Assembly (NCBI GenBank): GCA_015146655.1
Contig: VKHL01000027.1
Coordinates: 62,001 to 126,000, forward strand
Source: Ochromonas danica
Taxonomy: Eukaryota; Sar; Chrysophyceae; Chromulinales; Chromulinaceae
Length of the DNA stretch: 64,000 bases
Reading direction: 5' to 3'
Shown: positions 44,929 to 54,708 of the stretch, one piece after another
Layout of the letters: each line of letters begins with the position of its first letter
Numbering within the stretch: the stretch's first letter is position 1
Program-made: the position numbers and the translations under genes
Notes under the pieces: model-generated
The model's input: the letters and a program-made list of their open reading frames with translations, nothing else
Told to the model about the DNA's origin: nothing
Database searches by the model: none

Positions 44929-46401
44929 ATGAATTTCGACTATCGAACACTGTTCGTTGGTGATCTTCCGAATTACTGTCATGAAGGGGACTTGCAGATG
45001 CTCTTTTCATCCTTCGGTCCTGTTGTGGATGTTAAAATCCACAGTGGTGATGATAATGGAAGATCTTCTTCCTATGCTTTTGTCACTTTGACGAACTTTG
45101 CAGCAATCGAAGCAGCTCGTAAACATCTTGATGGGTTTATTTTCATGGGGAGAAAGTTAAAGTAAGTTCTTCATCTTCACGTCGTTGTTCTGTTCTTGAC
45201 TGTGTCAATGGTTAAAATAGAATTCGTCGAGCGACTCTGAGTTCGAGGGGACCTGATACGGATCAAACTCCACAGCAAGTGAACTCGCTTTACATTCGAT
45301 TTACTAGTCCAGTGGTAAGTTTTAGACTCCTATTTGTTATGACTTACTTGACTGGTTCTTTTTGTCATGGCAGATTGATCGCAGTATCACAGAGTTCGAT
45401 TTGCATCGTATTTTCGCTCCTTTTGGACTAGTTGAAGATGTTTCAATCAAAGAGTCCTCCATCAATCATGTGAGTTGTTTATTCTATCTCCTTTTACAGT
45501 CATATCCCTAACTCAATGTGTTCTGCAGCATAACCATGTGCAGTATGGCTATGGGTTCGTTCATTTTGCTGCTGAGGATGAAGGTATGAGAGCAGCCTTT
45601 CAAGCAGTTTCTGCGCTAGATCGCTCCACTGTTCAAGGCATCACTTTACATGTTGAACTCTCTCGCAATTTATTGAGACAGTTTAATCGAATGAATGGCG
45701 GTGGAGATGCCGGGCGTGGTGGCGGATATGGAAATGAACCGCCTGCTTATCAGCGATCCATGGACATGGCAACTCCGTCGTATCACTCATTCTCTCCCTC
45801 TTATTCATCCGCTGCCCCTTCTCGTAATGGCTCTGGTGCATTCTCTAGTCGCCCTTTGGGTGGCTACAACGTTGAGCCCCCATTTCCTCAGTCTATTCCA
45901 GGTTCTGGTCAAATCCCCTACCATCAACAACCTCCTTTTCGGGGAGCATCGTTCTCCTCGGGATATCTGGATGGCTCTTCCCCGAACTCGAGCCATATGT
46001 CTCGTCGTCGTCCTCAGGATTTTGGAGCTGATCGCTTCAATATTCGCGAAGGCTTGGAGGATGCCTTGCAAGGTCTCTCACTGAATGGTCCCAGTGTATC
46101 TTATTTGCCCAACCCTTCTCCTATGGCACCCGTTGGAATGCCCCTCCCGTTGTCGCAGCAACGTCAAACAATGGTTGATGGCTCCTCGGTGGGATCATTG
46201 TCCACTTATCAGCCACTATGGGACAATATGGAGATGAAGCATACTCCGCCTTTGGCCGGCCCTTCTCCTGACCCTTGGTTGCCCTTTGAGCCGTCTCTGA
46301 AAGGCAGCGAGGGCCAAGATAACTCAATCACTTCTAATGCCTCTGGCTCATCTCTGCGCTTTCCTTCTTCAGGAGATGATTTCCCTAAGCATGGTATTTA
46401 G
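44929..46401 (+). CDS. RNA-binding protein with two RRM domains
   Basis: Four exons, 44929-45161, 45221-45314, 45374-45469, 45529-46401, total 431 aa. RRM1 lies at about residues 5-85 (TLFVGDLPNYCHEGDLQMLF, then SSYAFVTLTNF as RNP1). RRM2 is spread over exons 2-4 (SLYIRFTSPVIDRSITEFDL, IFAPFGLVEDVSI, YGYGFVHFAAEDE). The second half is a disordered Gly/Ser/Pro/Tyr-rich tail (GGGDAGRGGGYGNEPP, then many SS and PS pairs), common in mRNA-binding and granule proteins. The RNP1 of RRM2 keeps the aromatic residues (GYGFVHF). Without more it cannot be tied to one mRNA-binding family. Confidence 0.88.
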
Positions 46402-48136
46402 ATCAGCAGTTCGACTCTTCTACAATTACTTGTGCTGCAATCTGCTCCTTATCTCAGTCTATTAATTGTTGGTACTCGTGTACGATCTACTCGACACACT
46501 TTTAGATATTGACCTCCCTCCATTTCTCTATGTGGTGGACAGAATTACATTCCAAATACATCGTCAACTTACTTCGCGAGGAATTCCCTTAGACACTCTT
46601 GGGAAAGACGTGCATTAAAGAAGCTATTGCTAAAATGACATACATTCTATGCTGTCCTCAATACCTAGTCGACCAATTAAAAAAAGAAAACTTACTTCAT
46701 CCGTTGATGTTCTCAAGTAAACTTATCCAATCTTGTTCATTTCTGTCCTGGTCTACTTTTCTAATTATTATTTATTTATTTCCTCTGACCACCAACAACT
46801 CAATTTTCCTGCTTTCTCCCCATTCTTTGAGTTAACTCATCGCCTCTTCTACTTGTTGATTTTCTTTGTCCTCCTCTCTTCCTGATTTAATACAGTACCA
46901 CTGCAAAAGTTGTTCGATTAGTAATAGATAAAGTGTCCTTGTATGTTGTTCCTTCTGATGACATAACTTGCTATATACTTTCCGTCTGTAGAGGTTATGA
47001 GAAATTCTGGTCATTAGAAGGACGATGCGATTCTGCTTCTTTGCCTTGTTGTTTTTGATTTATTGATGGGCTTCTAACTCTCTCTCCTCTTCTATCTATA
47101 TGGACTATGTGCCGTATGCCTTTCTCTCGGACACAACAATATATATTAAAAGCTATGCTATATTATATTTATTAACTTAGTTTCTTGCCTCTATATGGAC
47201 TATGTGCCCGTATGCCTTTCTCTCGGACACAACAATATATATTAAAAGCTATGCTATATTATATTTATTAACTTAGTTTCTTGCCTCGATGTATGTTTGT
47301 TTGGGGTAGATATGATGTGCGAGATATTGCATCCCGCTGCAACTTACTATTCCATATACTATCGACTGTATCGTCATTTGTGCAACCTAGCTAGCCACAA
47401 CTCTTCTTTGCACGAGCGATATGGTCAAACTTTACACTACTCTATTCTCATTATATTTGTGTCTTCTGCGATTGGGGCTAACTGCGAATCGTCTTCTGTT
47501 CTTTTTTGATGTGTGTGGTGAGAAATAGTGAATTACAAGAGTGCATTGATTAGAAAGAAGGATCAGTGCATTCTGAATATTTATGATCTATGAACTTGCG
47601 AAAATGTCTGAAGAAAGATTAGAAAAAGGTGACATATGATTAACAGAGAGACTTGTTAATTCATATTGTAGGACTTTGATTGCAATCTTGACAACATATT
47701 GGCGATTGACTCTTGATGCTATAGTATGGTGTTGGTGATAGCAAACGGAACAACCGTATGGTGGTGAGGCTCAAACTTCACTTCTATGGGTTACCTTGTG
47801 GTTTCCTTGCGTTGATTAATATAATAAGTAGCACATGTAGATTAACTTCCTTTTTCTTTTCCTTCATAATTTGAATTCCGCTTTCTTTACACTTTCAACT
47901 ATCATGAAGCGATCGACGAATGTTTCAAATGAAGTTACTGAATCGAACTGCTAAATGCGATCAAATACCAAGTGCTAAGTTACTATTTTCAACAAAGAGG
48001 GCTGCTGGACTACCTCCAATCCAAGTCTCTAACGTAGACTAGTCAACGAAACACACGCAGTGCAATTTCTATCGAACATAACCAAAGCCGTCGAGTACAG
48101 AGGATGGGGAAGATGAACAGTTCTATCTTGCTATAA
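46402..48136. other. Gene-free convergent region with a tandem duplication
   Basis: 1.73 kb between stops of the RRM gene (plus) and the threonine dehydratase gene (minus). It is AT-rich with only chance frames. It contains a near-perfect 95-bp tandem duplication, listed separately. Confidence 0.6.
47096..47286. repeat. 95-bp tandem duplication, two near-identical copies
   Basis: Copy 1 is 47096-47190 and copy 2 is 47191-47286. Both run from CTATATGGACTATGTG to TAGTTTCTTGCCT. The only difference I find is one extra C in copy 2 (GTGCCCG against GTGCCG). The identity points to a recent duplication, or an assembly artefact. Confidence 0.93.
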
Positions 48137-49378
48137 TCACTTCTCCCAGGTTATTACCGCACGATCTTGTTGCTGATAGTTCGATCTTAAAGCTTCCAAG
48201 ATTTGATCGGCATGACCTTGTCCGCGCACATCAAGAGTCATCTGCACCCGCGCGGCTCCAAACGAAGCCATGCGAGTTCGCTCGTGATGAATGGCGATTA
48301 CATTGGCCTGATTGGCAGAGATCTGATTCACAAGCACGGAGAGTGCTCCAGGTCTATCAGGGATATCCATAGATAGCTTCACTCGTCTACCAGACTGCAA
48401 AAGCCCGCACTCGATGACCTGTGCGATGGCATTCACATCGATATTCCCTCCCGAAATAACAGTGCAGACCTTCTTGCCTTTCACTTGATCATTCAGCTTT
48501 CCCGACAATAAGGCAGCTACACCAACAGCACCTGCACCCTCTGCAACCGTCTTTTCTCCTTCCAAAAGGAAGAGTAGGGCTTGACAGATCTCTTCCTCTG
48601 TGACACTCACCCAGTCATCGATGAGCTTAGAGCAGACTTCCAATGTTTTGGTTCCAACCCGTCTAACATTTATCCCATCCGCAATCGTAGTGACCGCAGG
48701 ATGAACAGAAAGGTTACCTTTTATGGCCAAAGCCATCGTCGGAATGCGTTCAGGCTCCACCCCAATTATTCTAATACGAGGGTTAATGCTCTTCATAGCA
48801 GTGGCCATGCCTGAAATCATTCCACCACCTCCCACAGGGACAATCAAGACATCAAGATCTGGAATAGCTTCGAGAATTTCAAGTGCCATAGTTCCTTGTC
48901 CCGCCATAACATCAAGGTCGTCAAAGGGATGTACTAAAGAGCCGCCATGCTCTTGTAGGTGAGCCGTACAGGCTTCGTAAGCTTCATCGTAAGAAGAGCC
49001 CACTAACTCCACATTCGCGCCATAGTCTTTAGTGCGAGTCACCTTAATCACAGGGGTACCTATGGGCATAAAGATAGTGGCACGAACTCCTAATCTGCCA
49101 GCATGGTAAGACAATCCTTGCGCATGATTGCCTGCAGAGGCAGCGAAGACTCCACGCGCTTTCTCTTCTTCAGTCAAAGTGAGCAGCTTGTTCAAGGCAC
49201 CTCGTTCTTTGTAGGCACCCGTGTGTTGCATATTCTCCATTTTCATCGTGATCTGAGCTCCAAGAAGATCGCTCAATCGTTTGGTAGGCTGACATGGCGT
49301 AGTTCGAACATGTCCTTTTATTCTTCTCGCCGCCGTGAAGATATGTTCTAATTGTAAGAGTTGATCTAATCTCCCCAT
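48137..49378 (-). CDS. Threonine dehydratase (threonine ammonia-lyase) with ACT domain
   Basis: Single exon, 413 aa from the ATG at 49378. A PLP enzyme that turns threonine into 2-oxobutanoate and ammonia, the first step towards isoleucine, or in catabolic forms towards propionate. The PLP lysine is in TGAYKERGA (family form TGSFKxRGA). SAGNHAQG binds substrate and the VPVGGGGMISG loop holds the PLP phosphate. A single ACT domain sits at the end (VKLSMDIPDRPGALSVLV). One ACT and about 410 residues match the bacterial short form, not the longer two-ACT plastid enzyme of plants. No presequence is obvious, so a cytosolic or catabolic role is possible. Lack of introns and bacterial-style length allow an old lateral transfer, but base use was not compared. 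Confidence 0.93.
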   Translation of the reverse strand: MGRLDQLLQLEHIFTAARRIKGHVRTTPCQPTKRLSDLLGAQITMKMENMQHTGAYKERGALNKLLTLTEEEKARGVFAASAGNHAQGLSYHAGRLGVRATIFMPIGTPVIKVTRTKDYGANVELVGSSYDEAYEACTAHLQEHGGSLVHPFDDLDVMAGQGTMALEILEAIPDLDVLIVPVGGGGMISGMATAMKSINPRIRIIGVEPERIPTMALAIKGNLSVHPAVTTIADGINVRRVGTKTLEVCSKLIDDWVSVTEEEICQALLFLLEGEKTVAEGAGAVGVAALLSGKLNDQVKGKKVCTVISGGNIDVNAIAQVIECGLLQSGRRVKLSMDIPDRPGALSVLVNQISANQANVIAIHHERTRMASFGAARVQMTLDVRGQGHADQILEALRSNYQQQDRAVITWEK

Positions 49379-49414
49379 GAGATGAGACACGTACAACACA
49401 ACGAATGAGAGAGG

Positions 49415-49475
49415 GTGGGGATTGGATCAGATTGGATCGGATTGATCGGATCGTTTTGGTTTGGTTGGATTGGTC
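49415..49475. repeat. Short GATTGGATC-like simple repeat
   Basis: Just upstream of the threonine dehydratase start lies a run of related 8-10-base units (ATTGGATC, AGATTGGATCGG, ATTGATCGGATCG, then GGTTTGGTTGGATTGG). It is imperfect. It lies in the 260-bp divergent promoter region shared with the alpha-kinase gene. Confidence 0.7.
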
Positions 49476-49638
49476 GCGGTTCTTGGCCTCCTAGGTGGGT
49501 CGACTTGAAGTTTGAACAACAGCGCAGAACGACTTGTAAACCTTAATTTGCGGGTTTTATCACCAGTCCGTCGAATCAACAAACCCAACAACGGATTGCT
49601 CGAAACAATTCAATATGAAAGACATCTTTTAAATAGTG

Positions 49639-51750
49639 ATGCTCCATACAAGTCAAATTGCTATTGAATCTTCTATTCATGGACGAAAGCGACGTCTGGA
49701 AAGAGACATCAGCAAACGCAACCTCCAAGCTGCTATTCGTCATGGCAAGAAGGAGCGGGCTTTTCCATGTCGACGAACAGGAGCACCTCGGTGGAAATAC
49801 ACTTATGCTGATATTGTATACATAACCGATGAATATAGCATGCGCGAAATCACAAGTTATGCTCTCGAATTACCTCTCTATAGAGAGGTTATTCCGGTTG
49901 CTTATCATCGACGTTGTGAAGAGGCGCGTCGCCGCATACGAGCTGATCCCTCTATCATCACTTCTCATACGGTGATGATTGTTGATATGTCTGGTTCTAT
50001 GGGTAAAGCGGATATGAATGGTCATTCCTCACGGGCAAGAGGCGTGTATTACAATCTGGCAGAAGAATACATTGCGGAGTCTCTACCGCCGATCAACTCG
50101 GGCTTGTTTAGTCGTGCTAATGGACATGCCTTCACTGATGTGGTCACTGTGTTGGAGATGCGGGACTCATGTGAGACAAAGATTCGATGTGAACCAATTA
50201 GCTGGGAGTTGTACAATGATTTGGTCGATCTTGCGGGGGAAAGAGGTGCTCGTAGCCATGGAAACTACTTGCCCGCTTTTCGCGCCGCATTTGAAGTACT
50301 TAGTCGATATGCTCATGCGCAATGTGCTCTTAGTTTGTTCTTCTTCTCTGATGGGAAGCCGAGTGACTTTTCCACTTCTTTATATGGTGGGAGATTCTTT
50401 CTCGATGACCTCCGGCGTTTAGTCTTAAAAGAATGTGCTGCGTATGGCAACAGGCTGACATTTACTGCTTTTGGATATGGGCAAGAAGCCGGGGATTTTG
50501 AAATAATGCGGCAAATTATTGAATATGCGAAGACGCAAGATTGCCATGCGACATTTCATCAAAGTTTCTATGATGATACCGCGTTAGCAACTGCGATTTC
50601 CAAGACCAGAACATCACTGACTCAAACTCGAACATTACTGAGCCGTTTGAACTTAGGTGAGGGGGCAGGTCCGCGCGAACGCACTGATGCTGTCAAAGGT
50701 GATTTGATGGTTGAGGATAGATTCCTTCTTAATAACGTGAATTGGCGAATTTTTAATGGTCGAGAAAGTTCCATGGAAGTGAACAGGGTCGAGCTTGTAT
50801 GGGAGAAGGAAAAGGGTCGATATGTTTCTGGATGGAAAAGTGCTCCTTTCCAACACCCAGATGCAGTGGGCATCGCCGTGAGCAGAGCTTATTTTGGTGA
50901 AGGAGCTGAGAGAATAGTGTTCCTCATGACAGAGATAGATGCAGATGCCCAACCTGTTGGTCGGCCTCTTGTTGCTAAGGAGAGTCTCTATAAGCATCGC
51001 CAACAAGAGCTGAAATATCTCCGCTATTGGCACAAAACCTTCGTTAAGACCCAAATGCAAGCCGCCAAACTCGCTCGATGCTTTGATGGGAAATTGGATC
51101 GTTTAGGGGTGAGTTCAGAAATTCCTCGAGTTATCTTTCTTCCTTGTTGTGTTTATGAATGTCGTGACAACGAGACTGGCGAGGAAAACGCATTTCTTTG
51201 TGAAAGCCGCCTTGATCCGACTAATTACATGAAATGGAACGATAATGCGGGAGGTGTTGATGGCATCAGACGGGAGAACTTGCGAGCGGCAGAGTTCGCT
51301 CCTGCAGTCTTTGCTGATCCACCCAAGGGTCTTCTGGGAAAGAGAGCGGAAGTGCTTGAGGAAGGAGATGAAGAAGAAGAGGAGGAGGAAGAAGAAGAAG
51401 ATGGAGAGGAGGATATTCAAGGGAAGGATTTGCGACCTGTTGCAAGCGAGTTTGTCCGTCAACTTGAGGGAAAGGTCTTAGAGGCGGATGTTCCTCAAGC
51501 ATTTTCCCATTTCACTCATCGTCACACCAAACGTACAATGCTGGTCTGTGATCTCCAGGGAGAGCTCAAGGTTGAAGAAGGAGCACCTGTTTTCAAACTT
51601 ACCGACCCTTGCATTCATTCAAATAAACCCGGCAAAGGTTATGGTAGGACTGACAAAGGCCCGAAAGGCATGCATGACTTCTTTAAAACCCATCACTGCA
51701 ATGCAGTCTGTCGTTTATTAAACATCGATAACGGCAACTATACATCTTAG
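49639..51750 (+). CDS. vWA-domain alpha-kinase (VwkA-like)
   Basis: Single exon, 703 aa from ATG 49639. Residues about 110-335 form a von Willebrand A domain with the metal site DMSGSMG (MIDAS DxSxS) and a later FFSDGKPSD. Residues about 410-700 form an atypical alpha-kinase domain: catalytic Lys in LVAKES, YMKWNDNAGG, LLVCDLQG-like VCDLQGEL with the catalytic Asp, the Gly-rich GKGYGRTDKGPKG, and the zinc-binding HxH/Cys set (THRHTKRT ... HHCNAVCRLL). A very acidic insert (run of Glu, about 580-600) interrupts the kinase domain. The pairing is that of Dictyostelium VwkA, which acts on myosin II and the contractile vacuole. The substrate here is not known. Confidence 0.92.
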   Translation: MLHTSQIAIESSIHGRKRRLERDISKRNLQAAIRHGKKERAFPCRRTGAPRWKYTYADIVYITDEYSMREITSYALELPLYREVIPVAYHRRCEEARRRIRADPSIITSHTVMIVDMSGSMGKADMNGHSSRARGVYYNLAEEYIAESLPPINSGLFSRANGHAFTDVVTVLEMRDSCETKIRCEPISWELYNDLVDLAGERGARSHGNYLPAFRAAFEVLSRYAHAQCALSLFFFSDGKPSDFSTSLYGGRFFLDDLRRLVLKECAAYGNRLTFTAFGYGQEAGDFEIMRQIIEYAKTQDCHATFHQSFYDDTALATAISKTRTSLTQTRTLLSRLNLGEGAGPRERTDAVKGDLMVEDRFLLNNVNWRIFNGRESSMEVNRVELVWEKEKGRYVSGWKSAPFQHPDAVGIAVSRAYFGEGAERIVFLMTEIDADAQPVGRPLVAKESLYKHRQQELKYLRYWHKTFVKTQMQAAKLARCFDGKLDRLGVSSEIPRVIFLPCCVYECRDNETGEENAFLCESRLDPTNYMKWNDNAGGVDGIRRENLRAAEFAPAVFADPPKGLLGKRAEVLEEGDEEEEEEEEEEDGEEDIQGKDLRPVASEFVRQLEGKVLEADVPQAFSHFTHRHTKRTMLVCDLQGELKVEEGAPVFKLTDPCIHSNKPGKGYGRTDKGPKGMHDFFKTHHCNAVCRLLNIDNGNYTS

Positions 51751-52010
51751 TGTCAATGTCACTCACGTGGTCAGTTCATTTCGCTGACCAAGCGTGTCAT
51801 TGAATGATCCATTGAAGAAATTTACTCATTTAGTCAATCAGTTTATCAAAGCCACAGTTTAAACTCTTCAATTATGCATGTTTCATGTCACTCGTCTGCT
51901 CAATTCAGTTCACTGAGCAAGCATATCATTGAATGGTCCATTGAAGATTTAGTCTTTTCTAGTCTTTAGCCTCAGTTAGTTTATCAAAGCCACAGTTTAA
52001 TTATATATGT
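51751..52010. repeat. Imperfect ~130-bp tandem duplication downstream of the alpha-kinase gene
   Basis: Two diverged copies: one from about 51756 (ATGTCACTC) to 51862 and one from about 51885 to 52000. Shared blocks are ATGTCACTC, TCATTGAATG-TCCATTGAAG and a perfectly kept GTTTATCAAAGCCACAGTTTAA of which 20 bases were compared directly. Copy 1 also contains a small palindrome (TGGTCAG...CTGACCA), and copy 2 a similar one (GCTCA...TGAGC) with matching changes on both arms. Confidence 0.75.
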
Positions 52011-52391
52011 TCTATCTACACAAGTCTTCAACTTTGTTATATCTTTATCGCTGCTTTTACTGAACTGTTGCCCTTTCATCACATCCCACCAAGTCACATT
52101 ACAGTTATCCACATAGACTTCGGATTAAGATGTTGTACAATTCGAATCAAATCAACAGCAGAAAGTGGTCGAATTATTATTTTCCCACGCAATCATCACC
52201 TGCTGCTGTATGCGCCAGTGGGCAGGCGGGTGAACAGGTGAGAGGACGAGCAGAGCAGAGAGACAGACAGAGACAGACTTGGCAGACAACCTGTTGATTG
52301 CCTGCTGACAATAGCTGATCGACTGCGACCCAGTTAAACTACTGTACTGTACCTTCAAGCTCCCTGTTGTTATTACTACTATTATTGCGTC
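52011..52391. promoter_or_regulatory. Upstream region of the U-box/FHA gene
   Basis: About 380 bp before the start codon. It holds polypurine runs (AGAGAGACAGACAG) and TATTACTACTATTATT near the ATG. No further feature was recognised. Confidence 0.45.
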
Positions 52392-54185
52392 ATGCTGAGT
52401 GATCAAGAAGATGCGAAGCTCGAGAATAATAATAATAATAATGGGGTGGTGAAAAGTAAGCTGATGAGAGGAATGAAAATCCGTGATGAGTTTATCTGTC
52501 CAATCACCTACGAGCTCATGCGAGAACCTGTTGTTGCTTTTGATGGTCATACTTATGAGAAAAGTGCAATTGAGAAATGGTTAAAAGCGAATCATACTTC
52601 ACCTCGCAGTGGTGAGCTGATGGATTCGGTCATTATTCCGAACATGAACCTGAAGAAGCTCATTCAAGACATTATCAATGAGGTCAGTGTCATTGTTAAA
52701 CCTATATACTTACTATCTTTGTTGTTTGTTTCGTTTTCTGGTGTGACTTACTCGTTATTCCTTGTGTCTGTAAAAATGGTTGTATAGGGTGGAGCTGGTT
52801 TCTATACAAGCGATGTGAGCAACAAAGACCGACTCTTCGAGGTGTGTCCTGAGAAGGTCCTTATCTTGGAATGTTTGGGTCCCCCTGAATCCGACTGGAA
52901 TCAGCAATCATTCCAAGTAAATAAATTCGGTTGTGTTGGTGGTCGTAAGCATAATCCAGAAGACTCTGCTAATCTTCGCGAGATTGTTCTTTTCAAGGAT
53001 ATCACTGTCTCAAGAAGGCACTTTGAGATCACACAGCAACCTTCTACTGACCCAACGGCTAAGAGCAAAAATTTCTTTATTCGTGACTTGGGAAGTGCTG
53101 GTGGAACCTTTATTCGTATTCGGTATGGGACAAGAAAACAATTGCATCCCGGCATGATTATCTTGTTAGGCAAGCACCAGTTCACTGTGTCTTCAGTGGA
53201 TGATATGGGTGGCATCAATATCAATCACTCCACTGATGTCATGGATACAAGGAAATCTATCAATGCAGGCCAAATGACAAGAAAGAGTGTCATTAAGAGT
53301 GATGTCATCATGTCCATTGTTGAGAATGCGGAACGAATCATTGCCAACTTCTCTCATTCTGATGGTGATCAAAACATCGAAGAGAGAAGACAGAAAGAAA
53401 ATGAGCTATCGGCACGCTTGAAGTTCCTGACTGAGGAACTGTCTCATCTTCAAATCATGGAAGAAGGTGCTCAGCCTCAGAACCCTTCAGCGGTACCAGG
53501 TACTCCTTTGGAAGACGCTGGTGGGGAGATGAAACGTGTCACAGACTCGAAGGAAGCCTTCCATAATCGTGAATTGGAAAGTACGATGAAGGATTGCAAA
53601 GATAAAGACAACAATCGTCAAAGCCCAGACGGATTGCACGAGACAACAGATGCAAACATTAGCCTCATCGCTGAGGCAAAGGATCCAACAGGTACCCTTG
53701 TAGTTGGAGGAAATTCAGGCGCAACACCTAGCAAATCACTTGGCCGCAGTGCTTCCATCAGCTACTTGCAACGTCGTTGTACTTTGACATGTTGCGCCCC
53801 TGATGGATCTCCGCTACAAGGCATGAGTTTTGTAGTAGGACCTGAAGGAGCCATGATGGGTCGCAAGCACACTAACCCTATTGCATTGCTGATGAAGATT
53901 AACGATCCCACTACAGGAGAGGAACGCATTGCTAACGTGGACACTGCTATTTCATCCGAGCATGCTCGCGTTGAATTTGATGAACGCACTGGAAACTTTT
54001 ACATCTGTGATGGCACACCAACCAAGCCTTCCACAAATGGTACCTGGTTCCGTTTGTCGGGTCCACATCAAGAAAGTCCTCCTCATCAGCTTCAAGGTGG
54101 ATCGGAAGTTCTGATTGGTACAGTACGATTCCTTGTCAAAGAGTCCATGACCATCAGTGAACGCAAAGTTGATGATGACAAATAG
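52392..54185 (+). CDS. U-box E3 ligase-like protein with two FHA domains
   Basis: Two exons, 52392-52682 and 52788-54185, total 562 aa. A U-box lies at residues about 30-95 (IRDEFICPITYELMREPVV, FDGHTYEKSAIEKWL, then TSPRSGE), which recruits E2 enzymes for ubiquitination. The first FHA domain is at about 130-240 (GCVGGRKHN, VSRRHFEI, LGSAGGTFI); FHA domains read phosphothreonine, and the Arg and Ser-Arg-His core is there. The second FHA is at about 420-560 (MMGRKHTNPIAL, ISSEHARVEF, STNGTWFRL). The link is acidic and coiled. A poly-Asn run (AAT repeat) follows the N-terminus. The design suggests a ligase that targets phosphorylated proteins; targets are unknown. Confidence 0.9.
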
Positions 54186-54708
54186 TTTCCTTCTCTTGCA
54201 GCTGTTTACTGTATCCATCTCTCCTTCTCACCTTCTGATTTTTATCCGAGTGACGGTGTTAATAATGTATGATGATGTTGTGATTTCCTTCTAGTGCCTT
54301 ATTGCGTTCACCCTCCTGGTCTCTTCTTTCTGCTTGATTCTCTTCTTCTTCTACTACATTCTTCTAGTGCTGTCCTGAATGATTGTGACAACTTTCTCGC
54401 TGCTGATTTGCTTAATTGGTTTCTGTGCTTGGGATGGTGATTAGTATGGTTTTCCTTGGATGATTTGCAGACAGTATTTCTCGCATTCTGTAAGTAAGCA
54501 AACATCGACCTAATCCTTTCCTCCTAATACCTAGTACGCAGTGGCTATACAATGGAACGCCATAGATCATGTTGATTCATATCAAAGATGAGGATAGTTA
54601 AAGTTACGTTGAGACAGCTACGTAGAAAGTGTGAGCACCATATGTTAATAATAAGAAGTATTATATACAATCATAGTAGAAGAAGAAAGACAAAGGTAAA
54701 GGCAAAGC
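54186..54708. other. Intergenic gap between convergent genes
   Basis: 523 bp between two stops that face each other. T/C-rich 3' flank on the plus side (TTCTTCTTCTACTACATTC); no feature recognised. Confidence 0.55.
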
